A DNA stretch of 64,000 nt, from positions 1-64,000 of the forward strand of contig JANQNR010000019.1 of the NCBI GenBank assembly GCA_028279475.1, written 5' to 3'. Position 1 is the first letter of the stretch; each line of letters begins with the position of its first letter. The translations under genes and the position numbers were made by a program. This document shows, one piece after another, positions 54,290 through 63,791 of the stretch. Under the pieces are notes generated by a model that did no database searches, was not told the DNA's origin, and saw only the letters and a program-made list of their open reading frames with translations. Origin of the DNA: Rickettsiales bacterium (GTDB lineage Bacteria > Pseudomonadota > Alphaproteobacteria > Rickettsiales > UBA998).

Positions 54290-54312
54290 AAGAAAACTAC
54301 CCCCCAAACATG

Positions 54313-54358
54313 AAACTCCCCATGGCCAGCCTTGGGGGGCAAATGCCATGGGGAGTTT
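54313..54358. terminator. Long perfect hairpin between purU and a small gene
   Basis: 14-bp perfect arms AAACTCCCCATGGC / GCCATGGGGAGTTT with an 18-base loop, between two convergent genes. Probably a bidirectional transcription end, although T-runs are weak. Confidence 0.6.
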
Positions 54359-54370
54359 GTTAGTTCTTAT

Positions 54371-54661
54371 TTAAACCTGGATATTTTTTACTCGCGCCGT
54401 GATGGCGTCGAGTAGTTCTTTTGGCATTTCTGCCTCTACCTTGACAGTGCCGTTGACTGAAGCATCAATGATGTCATTTCCGTTCTCTCCGTCCGCTGCC
54501 AGACTAGTTTGCTCACCAGTAGTGGCTGGCAATGAACTGATCGACGACATTATCCTACCAAAAAGTACCTTCCAAATTGCTAAATACCATTTTAAAGGTA
54601 TTTTGCTATCACCATTTAAGGTTACGGCGAAGCTAATTTTTTGGGGTTGATAGTTATCCAT
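54371..54661 (-). CDS. Unknown 96-residue protein
   Basis: Starts at ATG 54661 behind a perfect AAGGAGG (11-base spacing), one of the best ribosome sites in the window. N-terminus KISFAVTLNGDSKIPLKWYLAIWKVLFG is beta-then-amphipathic; the C-terminus (GTVKVEAEMPKELLDAITARVKNIQV) is beta-helix. A longer reading from 54883 includes an intergenic tandem repeat and is rejected. Function unknown. Confidence 0.68.
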   Translation of the reverse strand: MDNYQPQKISFAVTLNGDSKIPLKWYLAIWKVLFGRIMSSISSLPATTGEQTSLAADGENGNDIIDASVNGTVKVEAEMPKELLDAITARVKNIQV

Positions 54662-54841
54662 GGTAAAAAGTGCCTCCTTAAAAAAGGCCTCTAAGTGACT
54701 GTAATTTCTTTGTAGAAAACACAATCTGTACTCTTTTATTAAACCATAATTAACGGTTTTTCTCAATGGGGTAAATGTGAAGAGTTGATGACAGTGGTGG
54801 GTGGTTGTAGAATCGGGAATATGTAGATTCATAATTTTCAG

Positions 54842-54873
54842 TTCCCAATTCTCGATTCCCAATTCCCGATTCC
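54842..54873. repeat. Short tandem repeat after purA
   Basis: TTCCCAATTCTCGA, TTCCCAATTCCCGA and a partial TTCC: a 14-bp unit repeated about 2.3 times, seven bases beyond the purA stop. Confidence 0.75.
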
Positions 54874-54879
54874 AAAGCA

Positions 54880-56172
54880 TCACCCCACAAACGGGTCTTT
54901 TACCAGAATCGTATCTTCCCGTTTGGGGCTGGTAGAGAGCATGGCGACCGGGCAGTCGATCAGTTCCTCGATGCGGCGGATATATTTGATCGCCGCTGCC
55001 GGCAGGTCAATCCAGCTGGTGCAGCCGGCTGTCGTATCTGACCAGCCTTCAATCGTTTCATAGATCGGTTCCACCTCGGCTTGCGCACTTTGGGCGGAGG
55101 GGAAATAGTCCAGCACCTCACCCCGGTAACGATACCCGGTGCAGATATTCAATGATTCGAACCCGTCCAGTACATCGAGCTTGGTCAGGGCAATCCCGTC
55201 AATGCCACCGATTTTGATGGCCTGACGTACCATCACCGCATCGAACCAGCCGCAACGGCGCTGCCGCCCGGTGACGGTGCCGAACTCATGGCCGCGTTCA
55301 CCCAGCCGTTGCCCGGTGTCGTTATCCTGCTCGGTAGGGAATGGGCCGCTGCCGACCCGCGTGGTATAGGCCTTGGTGATCCCCAGAATATACTGCAAAT
55401 TGCCTGCACCCATTCCGCTACCTGTACTGGCGGCTCCGGCAATGGTATTGGATGAGGTGACAAAGGGATAGGTGCCATGGTCAATATCCAGCATGGTGCC
55501 CTGTGCGCCTTCAAACAGAATATGCTTGCCATCACGGTTTGCCTGATCAAGCGTCCGCCAGACCGGGCAGGCATAGGAGAGGAGGCGCTCGCGAATGCTA
55601 CCGAGTTTCTCCAGCATGTCCTGCTTGCTGATCGGTGTCAGCCCGGCATGCTCGATCGTGATGTTATGATGCGCTAGCAACGCGTCCAGCTTGGTGTCCA
55701 GCAGCTCCGCATCACCCAAATCACAGATACGAATGGCACGGCGGGCGATTTTGTCTTCATAGGCCGGGCCGATACCGCGCCGTGTGGTGCCGATCATCGA
55801 CTTGCCGCGCAGGCTTTCCGCTACGCCGTCAATCTCCTGATGCACCGGTAAAATCAGGGTGGCATTGTCGGCGATCTGCAATGTCTCCGGTGTGATGTGC
55901 AATCCCTGCTCCGCCACGCGATCAATTTCGGCGAACAGGGCGAACGGGTCAATCACGACACCATTGCCGATGACACTGAGCTTACCGGGGCGCACGACGC
56001 CGGAAGGCAGCAGACTCAGCTTGTAGGTCACGCCGTCTACCACCAGCGTATGCCCGGCATTGTGCCCACCCTGAAAGCGTACAATCACGTCAGCACGCTC
56101 ACTAAGCCAGTCAACGACTTTTCCTTTTCCTTCATCTCCCCATTGTGAGCCGATCACGGCAACATTGGTCAT
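54880..56172 (-). CDS. purA: Adenylosuccinate synthetase
   Basis: GTP-dependent first step from IMP to [37 protein letters not shown] and the [10 protein letters not shown] arginine motif are complete in 430 residues. It is the last gene of gatB-hisZ-purA, 20 bases after hisZ. Confidence 0.97.
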   Translation of the reverse strand: MTNVAVIGSQWGDEGKGKVVDWLSERADVIVRFQGGHNAGHTLVVDGVTYKLSLLPSGVVRPGKLSVIGNGVVIDPFALFAEIDRVAEQGLHITPETLQIADNATLILPVHQEIDGVAESLRGKSMIGTTRRGIGPAYEDKIARRAIRICDLGDAELLDTKLDALLAHHNITIEHAGLTPISKQDMLEKLGSIRERLLSYACPVWRTLDQANRDGKHILFEGAQGTMLDIDHGTYPFVTSSNTIAGAASTGSGMGAGNLQYILGITKAYTTRVGSGPFPTEQDNDTGQRLGERGHEFGTVTGRQRRCGWFDAVMVRQAIKIGGIDGIALTKLDVLDGFESLNICTGYRYRGEVLDYFPSAQSAQAEVEPIYETIEGWSDTTAGCTSWIDLPAAAIKYIRRIEELIDCPVAMLSTSPKREDTILVKDPFVG

Positions 56173-56192
56173 AGTGCGTTCCTTTCTATTGA

Positions 56193-57215
56193 TTAATTCT
56201 GATAGGTGTAATGCGTGGCGATACCTTGGTCACGCAATTGCTTGGTTTCCTGGTAGGATGTTTCGGGTGACACTGTCTGAGCCTCTGCCTGCTGCGGAGT
56301 CGGCACAATATCCACCAGCCGATCCACATAGAGTGTCAGACCGCATCCGGCATAGTTATGATCAATGCTATATTGTCCGCCACGTCCTAATTCCTGACGG
56401 CTTTCAGCGTCCATGAGTGTAAAGCAGGTGCCGTCATGATAATCAAACCCCTCGGTATCCAGCGGGTCAATGAGCACTCTCAGCGTATCACCGAACTGTG
56501 CACTCAGCGCTGATGCCAGCGATTGCAGCATGTCAATATGAGATGATGCAGCATGTGGCAGCGTATGTGTTTCCAGCACCTCTGCGATCGGTTGTGTCAG
56601 TAAATCGATGACCAGTTCCTTATAAGGCATGGATGCGGGTAGGGCGTTGGTATCTTTTTGATAAATGGCCTTGCGAATGGATGCTTGCGACGTATCCAGA
56701 CATCCGCCTAGTAATGCGTCAAACAGCCCGGCGGATGACAGGCTGACCACCATCGACGACAGGCCAAGTAAGGAAAGCCCCTCGATGGCAGCAGTCAGCG
56801 GCTCCAGAGGGTGGATATGGTCGGTCATACCAATCAGCTCAATCCCTGCCTGCCGCAGCTGGCGTTTCGTAGACAGCCCATCCGGTGCAACGCGCAGTAC
56901 CTGTCCGGAATAAGAAAGCCGTGATATGGGGGTGCGTTCATCCAGCATGGTCAATGCCAGACGCTCAATCTGTGGAGTAATATCCGGTCGCAGCCCCATC
57001 ATGCGCTGTGACTCAGGGTCCATCACCCGGAATGTATTGGTGGCGTGTGCCGCTCCTTTTCCGGCAAGTAGGCTGTCCTCGAATTCCAGCAGTGGCGGAG
57101 CGACTTGCTCGTAACCAAACAGCGCAAAACGATCCAGCACCACGTTGGTGATGTGTCGATCCAGCGCGGCAGCGGGCGGCAGGGTATCCTGCAATCCAGA
57201 GGGGAGGAGGGGCAT
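56193..57215 (-). CDS. hisZ: ATP phosphoribosyltransferase regulatory subunit HisZ
   Basis: Catalytically dead HisRS-like protein that pairs with short HisG to start histidine synthesis. [35 protein letters not shown] and [15 protein letters not shown] fit HisZ. The 340 residues lack the HisRS anticodon-binding domain. Two bases downstream of gatB. No hisG in the window. Confidence 0.88.
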   Translation of the reverse strand: MPLLPSGLQDTLPPAAALDRHITNVVLDRFALFGYEQVAPPLLEFEDSLLAGKGAAHATNTFRVMDPESQRMMGLRPDITPQIERLALTMLDERTPISRLSYSGQVLRVAPDGLSTKRQLRQAGIELIGMTDHIHPLEPLTAAIEGLSLLGLSSMVVSLSSAGLFDALLGGCLDTSQASIRKAIYQKDTNALPASMPYKELVIDLLTQPIAEVLETHTLPHAASSHIDMLQSLASALSAQFGDTLRVLIDPLDTEGFDYHDGTCFTLMDAESRQELGRGGQYSIDHNYAGCGLTLYVDRLVDIVPTPQQAEAQTVSPETSYQETKQLRDQGIATHYTYQN

Positions 57216-57217
57216 GG

Positions 57218-58678
57218 CTATAGCTTGCTTTTCAGTAATTCATTCACTGCCTGCGGGTTCGCTTTTCCGCCGCTGGCTTTCATCACCTGCCCGACAAAGA
57301 AACCAAACAATTTGTCTTTTCCGGCGCGGTATTGCTCGACCTTGTCCGGGTTGGCGGCGATGACCTCGTCAATCATCGTTTCAATGGCTCCGGTATCGGT
57401 GACTTGTTTCAGCCCTTCTTCGTCCACGATGACGGACGCTTCTTTACCGGTTTCGATCATCTTATCCAATACGTCTTTGGCAATCTTTCCGGAAATCGTA
57501 TTATCTTGAATCAGTGCCAACAGCCCGGCAAACGTATCCGGCGAAAGCGGACATTCGGTAATGGACTGTTCCAGCTTGTTGAGACGTCCGAACAGTTCAC
57601 CCGTCATCCAGTTGGCGGCCAGTTTGGGGTCGGCCTTGGTAGCGACCGCCTCATAATAAGCAGCGCTTTCTTTATCGGACACCAGTACGGATGCGTCATA
57701 GGATGTTAAACCAAACTCGGCGACATAGCGCTGTTTTTTCTGATCCGGTAATTCCGGCAGTTCCGTTTTAATACGATCCAGCATGCTTTGCGGTAATTCA
57801 AGCGGCAGCAGATCCGGGTCGGGAAAATAGCGGTAATCATGGGCGTCTTCCTTGGAACGCATTGTACGCGTTTCATTGACATTCGCGTCATAAAGCCGGG
57901 TTTCTTGATCGACCACGCCGCCGCTTTCCAGCAGATCCACCTGGCGCTCGGCTTCATGCTGGATGGCCTTCATCATATAGCGCACGGAATTAAGGTTCTT
58001 GATTTCGCAGCGTGTGCCCAGTGTTTCATCGCCGGTGCGGCGCACGGATACATTGGCATCACAGCGCAGTTCGCCTTTTTCCATGTCACCGCCACACGTG
58101 CCGAGATAACGCACAATGGCTCGCAGTTTTTTGATGTAAGCACCGGCTTCATCAGGGCTGCGCAGGTCCGGTTCCGAGACGATTTCCATCAGGGCGATGC
58201 CGCTGCGGTTCAGGTCAATGAAGCTTTCAGACGGGCTATGGTCGTGCAGCGATTTTCCGGCATCCTGCTCCAGATGCAGGCGGGTGACGCCGATCTCTTT
58301 AACAGCGCCGTCATCCAGTTCAATGGTGATGGTGCCTTCACCAACAATCGGGTCAAGAAACTGAGAAATCTGGTAGCCTTGTGGCAGGTCAGGGTAAAAG
58401 TAATTCTTACGGTCAAAGACGGAGCGCAGATTGATCTGTGCATTTAGTCCCAGCCCGGTGCGTACCGCCTGTTCCACGCAAGCTTCGTTGATGACCGGCA
58501 GCATTCCCGGCATAGCAGCATCGACCAATGATACATGGTGGTTTGGTTCTGCGCCAAAATCCGTGGGAGAGCCGGAAAAAAGCTTGGAATTGGACGTGAT
58601 CTGGGCATGCACCTCCAGACCGATCACCATTTCCCACTCGCCTGTATTCCCTTTAATAATGCCGGGAGTTTGCGCCAT
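57218..58678 (-). CDS. gatB: Asp/Glu-tRNA(Asn/Gln) amidotransferase subunit B
   Basis: Kinase/transferase subunit of GatCAB, which makes Gln-tRNA (and possibly Asn-tRNA) from mischarged tRNA. Hallmarks: [43 protein letters not shown] and the YqeY-like tail ending [17 protein letters not shown]. 486 residues, full length. gatC and gatA are not adjacent. Confidence 0.97.
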   Translation of the reverse strand: MAQTPGIIKGNTGEWEMVIGLEVHAQITSNSKLFSGSPTDFGAEPNHHVSLVDAAMPGMLPVINEACVEQAVRTGLGLNAQINLRSVFDRKNYFYPDLPQGYQISQFLDPIVGEGTITIELDDGAVKEIGVTRLHLEQDAGKSLHDHSPSESFIDLNRSGIALMEIVSEPDLRSPDEAGAYIKKLRAIVRYLGTCGGDMEKGELRCDANVSVRRTGDETLGTRCEIKNLNSVRYMMKAIQHEAERQVDLLESGGVVDQETRLYDANVNETRTMRSKEDAHDYRYFPDPDLLPLELPQSMLDRIKTELPELPDQKKQRYVAEFGLTSYDASVLVSDKESAAYYEAVATKADPKLAANWMTGELFGRLNKLEQSITECPLSPDTFAGLLALIQDNTISGKIAKDVLDKMIETGKEASVIVDEEGLKQVTDTGAIETMIDEVIAANPDKVEQYRAGKDKLFGFFVGQVMKASGGKANPQAVNELLKSKL

Positions 58679-58767
58679 TGCTTAAAGCCTCAAGTTGTTA
58701 ATTGAGGTCATGTCTATCGTAAGGAATCTGCTAATGCCAGTAAAAGTTATCAGAGGTAATTGACTGC

Positions 58768-60315
58768 CTAGCGGCTTGCAGCAGTATCCTTTGCTTCCTG
58801 CTTTCCTTTTGTCTCCATCTTGCCGCGATGGTCAGAGCTTTTGACCTTGGTATCGGGTGCATTTTCTTTGGGCGCATCTGCTTTCTTGTCGCGTGGGGTG
58901 ATGTTGTTCTTTCCCTCTTTTTTGTCGGCAGCAGGAACGGTGGCTTTCTCAGGCGCACGATCTCCCGGCAATGCATGGCGCGCTTCTTGAATTGCTGTCT
59001 CCAGTGTTTCCGGATCACTAACGTCAAATCCATCGTGACTAACAACCAGCCCTTCTCCCACCAACGTGATGAGTGACAAGGGGTGCAGCGTTACATTCGA
59101 ACCATCTTTCCCTAAAATCGCCTGAGCGAGTGTTTCTGAGCGCTCGGCCAGCTCTTGCTCATATTCCTCACTGACTCCTTCAATATCTGGCGTTTCCCGA
59201 TGATCGACTACATGCTGGTGGAAAATTTCCTGAATATAATCCGAAAGCTTCACCTTGTTCCCTTTGGCTGGGCAATGAAACTTGTGTTTCGGGTGCATTT
59301 TCTTGAGCTTTTCAATGCTGATGTCGTCGCCCAATTTACCTTTGCTCACTTCCTCCTGCAGGTGGATAATCAGATCATAGGCAATGACATCCGGCGAGCC
59401 ATGCTCCTTGCTTTCCTCGGCCATTTTTTTGATTTGGCTGGTGCCGATCAGTCCTCCAATTAGCCAAGCATTAGTCGCATTTAGCTTATTGTCATAGACT
59501 GCGAATCTGTCATCTTCTTTTTTGCCAAAGATATTCTCTTTGCGTAGGCTCATCGCATCAGGAATAAAAATCTTCCCCTTGAGTGCCGTTTCAGCTTTAT
59601 CATTGATGTTTTTCCGTTCTTTTGGATTTAGGTTTTCATTTTCAAGTCGGCTATCACGTTCTTCAATGATGCCTTGGGCACGATCCTCACGGAATGTGTC
59701 GCGCGCCTTTTTTTGTGCTCCGGCCATTCCCAACGAGCCGAGCATATTAATCATCTTGTAGTTGAAAGGGGTTTGCAGGGTACCATCAAGCTTTTCAAGC
59801 ACCTTGTTGTGATTCTTGCCGCCTGGAAGAACGCTGCTGCTTCTGAAATCAACGATATTATTTTGTATTAAAGGTGCAATCTCTTCTCTGATTGCTTCAC
59901 GTAATTCTTTATCCTGAGAATGCGCTTTATTAAGTTCCCAGACCGGCTGAGCTACAATAACAGCGGCTTGGGTTGTTAATGTAATGGCAGCTTTGGTTTT
60001 TGCTGCCTTATTATCGCTGAATAATGCATCAGTGAGCGATGCGCCTCCCTCTCCGGTAAAGTCAAGTTCCGATGGAATCTCTCCCATACGATGATCGACC
60101 AGGTTATGCCCGTGATTCTCAACAAACTCAGTGATAAGATACGCCATTTCACGTACAAACGTCCAGCCAGCATCTTCACCGAGCTTGTTGCCGCCGAGTT
60201 GCTTATAGAGTTTCTCCACCCAATTCCCATTGGCAATGTCCTTTGTGGGATCGATGCCATAGAAATCCGGGCGGGAATCTTTTGCCGTATTATATGCCTG
60301 ACGTCTGTCTACCAT
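58768..60315 (-). CDS. Unknown 515-residue protein with charged low-complexity tail
   Basis: Not recognised. Residues 1-400 look globular (YKQLGGNKLGEDAGWTFVREMAYLITEFVE; KAAITLTTQAAVIVAQPVWELNKA). One Cys/His pair is in HKFHCPAKGNKVKL. From about residue 445 the chain becomes a Lys/Asp/Glu/Ala-rich disordered tail (ADKKEGKNNITPRDKKADAP). No signal peptide and no clear membrane helix. A basic, disordered C-terminus is compatible with a T4SS substrate, but that is inference. Confidence 0.7.
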   Translation of the reverse strand: MVDRRQAYNTAKDSRPDFYGIDPTKDIANGNWVEKLYKQLGGNKLGEDAGWTFVREMAYLITEFVENHGHNLVDHRMGEIPSELDFTGEGGASLTDALFSDNKAAKTKAAITLTTQAAVIVAQPVWELNKAHSQDKELREAIREEIAPLIQNNIVDFRSSSVLPGGKNHNKVLEKLDGTLQTPFNYKMINMLGSLGMAGAQKKARDTFREDRAQGIIEERDSRLENENLNPKERKNINDKAETALKGKIFIPDAMSLRKENIFGKKEDDRFAVYDNKLNATNAWLIGGLIGTSQIKKMAEESKEHGSPDVIAYDLIIHLQEEVSKGKLGDDISIEKLKKMHPKHKFHCPAKGNKVKLSDYIQEIFHQHVVDHRETPDIEGVSEEYEQELAERSETLAQAILGKDGSNVTLHPLSLITLVGEGLVVSHDGFDVSDPETLETAIQEARHALPGDRAPEKATVPAADKKEGKNNITPRDKKADAPKENAPDTKVKSSDHRGKMETKGKQEAKDTAASR

Positions 60316-60469
60316 AGTTTATACATACTAGTTCACTCTTTAGTTTAACTAACGATTGTGACATTTTCATGAATCGGCAGCAAAATCGAGGCAAAAACCG
60401 ATGATTTTCCCAGATTATTCCCTCCGCCTAACAAATGAGGCTTTGTTTTAGGGCATTTCTCACTTACCT

Positions 60470-61798
60470 ATGAGTATTATGCGATATCGCCTGCTGTTAA
60501 TCATATTGCTGCTGATTGGCCAGCCTGTGCAAGCCGGGCTCATCCGGGATGCCGAAATCGAGGCCTATTTGCGCGACCTGTCTGCGCCAGTCTTTCAGGC
60601 AGCAAGCATGTCACCGCAGCAGGTGCGCCTGTTCATTGTCAATGATGATCGTATCAATGCCTTTGTTGCCGGGGGTAGTAATATGTTCCTGCATACCGGG
60701 CTGATGATGGCAACCGATACGCCGGAAATGCTGCTGTCGGTCATTGCCCATGAAACCGGGCATATCGCCGGTGGGCATTTGCTGCAAACCGAGGCGGCGC
60801 TGGAGCAGGCGCAAGTGGGCGCCATCTTGACCTATTTACTGGGTGCTGCGACCATTGCCGCCGGGGGCAGCGATGTCGGTGCGGCCATTCTCTCCGGTGG
60901 CAGCCATGCGGCCAACCGTAACCTGCTCTCCTACAGTCGCGCCAACGAGCAGGCAGCGGATCAGGCGGCTTTATCCTATTTCGATCGCATGGGAATTTCC
61001 GCCGAGGGGATGCTGCACATGTTCGAGCGTCTGCGCCAGGAAGAAAAAAGGCATCTAGATGCTGATGCGGATGTGTATGCCCGTACTCACCCGCTGAGTC
61101 AGGATCGTATCACCCATATCCGTAATCACCATAAAGCCTCATCGTATCAGGGAGCATTACCTCCGGATACCCAGTTGCAACATCAGCGTATGCGTGGCAA
61201 ATTAACGGGTTTTCTAAAGGAATTGCCGGAGGTGCTGCGAACCTATCCCAAGGATAATCACACGATGGAGGCACGTATTGCCCGTGCCGTGGCCTATGGG
61301 CAAGTGTCACAGGTGGAAGAGGCATTGGCAGAACTTCAGCCATTACTGGTAAAGAATAAATATGATGCGTACTTGCATGAGCTATATGGGTATCTGCTAT
61401 TTAAGGGAGGCAGGGTGCAGGAGGCAGCGGATGCCTATCGTGCAGCGCAGACACTGGCACCGGATGCTGCGTTGATTCGCAGTGATTACGGCAAGGTGCT
61501 CGTCGCATTGGGAGATGAGGAGTCCTTGGAGTTGGCGCAGGAAACATTGGAACTCTCCAGCCGTCTGGATCAGACCTATCATCAAACCTGGCGCCTGCTG
61601 GCACGGGTTTATGGTGTTGCCGGGCAGACAGGAATGGCAGAGTTGGCGCTGGCGGAACTAGCAGCGCTAAATAATGATCGTGAGGAACTGGAGTTGCGGC
61701 TCAAGCGCGCCGACCCCTATCTGGAACCCTACAGCGCAGCAGGGTTGCGTGCGGAGGACCTCCGCCTATTCGCAAAAACGCTCGACGAAGATGAATGA
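60470..61798 (+). CDS. BepA-like periplasmic M48 metalloprotease with TPR domain
   Basis: A signal peptide (LLLIILLLIGQPVQAG) is followed by an M48 domain with HETGH zinc motif (about residue 94) and the third ligand in NEQAADQAAL. The C-terminal part holds helical TPR-like repeats (YDAYLHELYGYLLFKGGRVQEAADAYRAAQTLAP). BepA/YfgC works in outer-membrane LptD assembly quality control. 442 residues; ATG 60479 is an alternative start. Confidence 0.92.
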   Translation: MSIMRYRLLLIILLLIGQPVQAGLIRDAEIEAYLRDLSAPVFQAASMSPQQVRLFIVNDDRINAFVAGGSNMFLHTGLMMATDTPEMLLSVIAHETGHIAGGHLLQTEAALEQAQVGAILTYLLGAATIAAGGSDVGAAILSGGSHAANRNLLSYSRANEQAADQAALSYFDRMGISAEGMLHMFERLRQEEKRHLDADADVYARTHPLSQDRITHIRNHHKASSYQGALPPDTQLQHQRMRGKLTGFLKELPEVLRTYPKDNHTMEARIARAVAYGQVSQVEEALAELQPLLVKNKYDAYLHELYGYLLFKGGRVQEAADAYRAAQTLAPDAALIRSDYGKVLVALGDEESLELAQETLELSSRLDQTYHQTWRLLARVYGVAGQTGMAELALAELAALNNDREELELRLKRADPYLEPYSAAGLRAEDLRLFAKTLDEDE

Positions 61799-61812
61799 TG
61801 GCAAAGTCAAGG

Positions 61813-61848
61813 AACTGCTATATCTTTAAAGGTGAAGGTCGCGCTATA
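61813..61848. repeat. Remnant of the TATAGC palindrome family
   Basis: Begins AACTGCTATA, like the right ends at 36418 and 22971. It ends AAGGTCGCGCTATA, whose reverse complement is an exact 14-base match to 4895-4908. The segment between (TCTTTAAAGG) resembles the spacer at 4885-4893. Confidence 0.65.
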
Positions 61849-61921
61849 CAAAGAGGGTGTAATGCTTTATACCCGGCCATCGAATAATGAAGTGGAGCTA
61901 TTACCCAAGGAGTTTTTATCT

Positions 61922-62656
61922 ATGTTTCGTAGTCTAGCCATTACTATCTTGACCCTTTCCCTTGCCATGCCTGCTATCGCTGAGCCGGTACAGAAGGAAG
62001 AACTGGGTGATCTGATTCGTCAATATCTCAATGATAACCCGGAAGTGATTATGGAAGCGGTTGATCGCTATCAGCAAAAAGCCAAGGAAGCAGGGCTGGC
62101 CAAAGTACGTGAGGCCATTAAGGCTAATGCCGATGCGATTTTCAACGATCCGAATGACGGTACGATTGGTGATAAGGATGCAAAAGTTACGATTGTTGAG
62201 TTTTTTGATTATAACTGTTCGGCGTGCAAATATATGTTCAAGCCAATTGACACGTTGTATAAAGCTGGCCTGAAAGATGTGCGCGTGGTATTTAAGGAAT
62301 ATCCGATTTTCGGTGAACGCTCTGAAAAATTAGCCAAAATCGGACTGGCGGTGAATGCACTTGCGCCTGAAAAATATTATGAGTTTCATGGCTTGATGAT
62401 GCAGCATAAGGGGGCTATTACAGCAGAGGACGCTTATGGTTATGCAGGTCAGGTCGGCGTAGAGCGTGAGGCGATTCAGAAAGAATTGAGCGATGCAAAA
62501 TACACGCAAATGCTGAAAGACGGAGCAGCGCTTGGCGATAAACTCCAGATTCGTGGTACGCCGTTCTTGATTGTTGGCAATGAACCTGTACCACATGCAC
62601 TGGACAAAGCAGCACTGGATAACTACATCGCAAAAGCGCGGGCTGCGAAGCAATAG
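61922..62656 (+). CDS. DsbA-family thiol:disulfide oxidoreductase
   Basis: Periplasmic protein of 244 residues. ATG 61922 has AAGGAG ten bases upstream and starts a clear signal peptide (FRSLAITILTLSLAMPAIA). A helical N-terminal stretch (QYLNDNPEVIMEAVDRYQQKAKEA) precedes the thioredoxin fold with active site CSAC (FFDYNCSACKYMF) and cis-Pro in RGTPFLIVGN. Similar to Com1/ScsC-like proteins with an oligomerising N-terminus. A longer reading from 61832 covers the repeat remnant and is rejected. Confidence 0.92.
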   Translation: MFRSLAITILTLSLAMPAIAEPVQKEELGDLIRQYLNDNPEVIMEAVDRYQQKAKEAGLAKVREAIKANADAIFNDPNDGTIGDKDAKVTIVEFFDYNCSACKYMFKPIDTLYKAGLKDVRVVFKEYPIFGERSEKLAKIGLAVNALAPEKYYEFHGLMMQHKGAITAEDAYGYAGQVGVEREAIQKELSDAKYTQMLKDGAALGDKLQIRGTPFLIVGNEPVPHALDKAALDNYIAKARAAKQ

Positions 62657-62741
62657 GCAACTACCAGGCATGAAGAGGTGAAACTGCTATAAACACTTGC
62701 GCCTGTATGGCGTGTGTAATAGATAAGCACTTCCACATCGT

Positions 62742-62817
62742 GGGGCATTAGCTCAGCTGGTAGAGCGTTACACTGGCAGTGTAAAGGTCAGCGGTTCGAC
62801 TCCGCTATGCTCCACCA
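62742..62817 (+). tRNA. tRNA-Ala (anticodon GGC)
   Basis: 76 bases including encoded CCA. Acceptor GGGGCAT pairs with ATGCTCC (one wobble pair); D-arm GCTCAGCTGGTAGAGC, anticodon loop CTGGCAG on stem TTACA/TGTAA, and T-loop GTTCGACTC. Unlike the two tRNA-Leu genes it has no tail repeat. Confidence 0.96.
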
Positions 62818-62958
62818 TCTCAAACCGCACGTAATCTCCAGCACACTATGCATTATGTCCGGATTTGATGCTGCTATCGTCCTGATTCTATTGATTGTCT
62901 AGTTTTTTATCAGCTTACCATTGAAAAGAACTTCTTCATGCTGATATAACATGCCACT

Positions 62959-63135
62959 ATGAAGAGAGTTCCAGTAAATGACCATGCGAAGATCATTGAT
63001 TTTCCGGCTAAACACCAGCAAAAATCGCAAGACCGTTATCCGGATTTCCGGATTGAAAAAGATGAGTGGCTTGAATCTTTCAATTGCCTAGAGGATGATA
63101 CAGATTTCTTGAAAGGAATGATTACGGCGTATTGA
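62959..63135 (+). CDS. Small unknown protein
   Basis: A 58-residue hydrophilic frame (MKRVPVNDHAKIIDFPAKHQ ... DEWLESFNCLEDDTDFLKGM). No clear ribosome site, so it is uncertain. Amino-acid composition and lack of rare codons look gene-like. It lies between tRNA-Ala and the minus-strand trio. Confidence 0.45.
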   Translation: MKRVPVNDHAKIIDFPAKHQQKSQDRYPDFRIEKDEWLESFNCLEDDTDFLKGMITAY

Positions 63136-63172
63136 CCCCCCCCTTGTAAACAAACTCTACTTTCCCATTACA

Positions 63173-63493
63173 TTAGTGCTGCGTTCCTTCCTGATCCGCA
63201 AGCGCCAGTAATAATGCATGAATGTCGTCGCATTCAAATTTGCTGGCTAATTTAAAGAACGATAATAGCAGTGTCAGTTTTTCGAACAGATATTCATCAT
63301 TAGCGACTTTACGTACAACACTGTTTGTACGTTCTGTGTCCGAACTAATTTTGCTGATTGCTTCGTTCAGAACACATTGTACAGAAAGAAGTCTGGCTCT
63401 TTCTGCTTCTTTTTCCAGGTAATACAGACTACCCACAATGGATTGCAGGTCACTATATCCCTCTTTCTGTATATTTCCTTTTTCAATTTGCAT
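63173..63493 (-). CDS. Unknown helical protein
   Basis: 106 residues from ATG 63493 (GAGAGG eight bases upstream), nearly all helical (SIVGSLYYLEKEAERARLLS; EKLTLLLSFFKLASKFECDDIHALLLALAD). Its start overlaps the previous gene by 11 bases. No family recognised. Confidence 0.6.
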   Translation of the reverse strand: MQIEKGNIQKEGYSDLQSIVGSLYYLEKEAERARLLSVQCVLNEAISKISSDTERTNSVVRKVANDEYLFEKLTLLLSFFKLASKFECDDIHALLLALADQEGTQH

Positions 63494-63791
63494 AATGAGC
63501 CTCTCGTGCATATTTGGATAATTCCACCATATCTATAAAACCATCATTGCTCAGCTTATGATCGAGTGTCTCTACAGTAATAATCTGCCCGTCAATGTTG
63601 ACATGCATACGATCAAAATCATCAAGATTTACCCGCCCCCAGTCAAATATCTCGTTGAGATATTCCATTGCCGGTATTTTCAACGTCGAGGCATTATACA
63701 GTTGTGCTTGACTGTACAGTCTGAATCCTTCTTCAATAGCTCGAATACAGCTATCTGCAATGCCCTTATACTGTTGATTTTTTTCGTTCAT
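63483..63791 (-). CDS. Unknown protein
   Basis: 102 residues from ATG 63791 with GGAG upstream. N-terminal helices (GIADSCIRAIEEGFRLYSQAQLY) then an acidic region (FDWGRVNLDDFDRMHVNIDGQII). It overlaps both neighbours, so the three genes form a tight operon. Confidence 0.6.
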   Translation of the reverse strand: MNEKNQQYKGIADSCIRAIEEGFRLYSQAQLYNASTLKIPAMEYLNEIFDWGRVNLDDFDRMHVNIDGQIITVETLDHKLSNDGFIDMVELSKYAREAHYAN

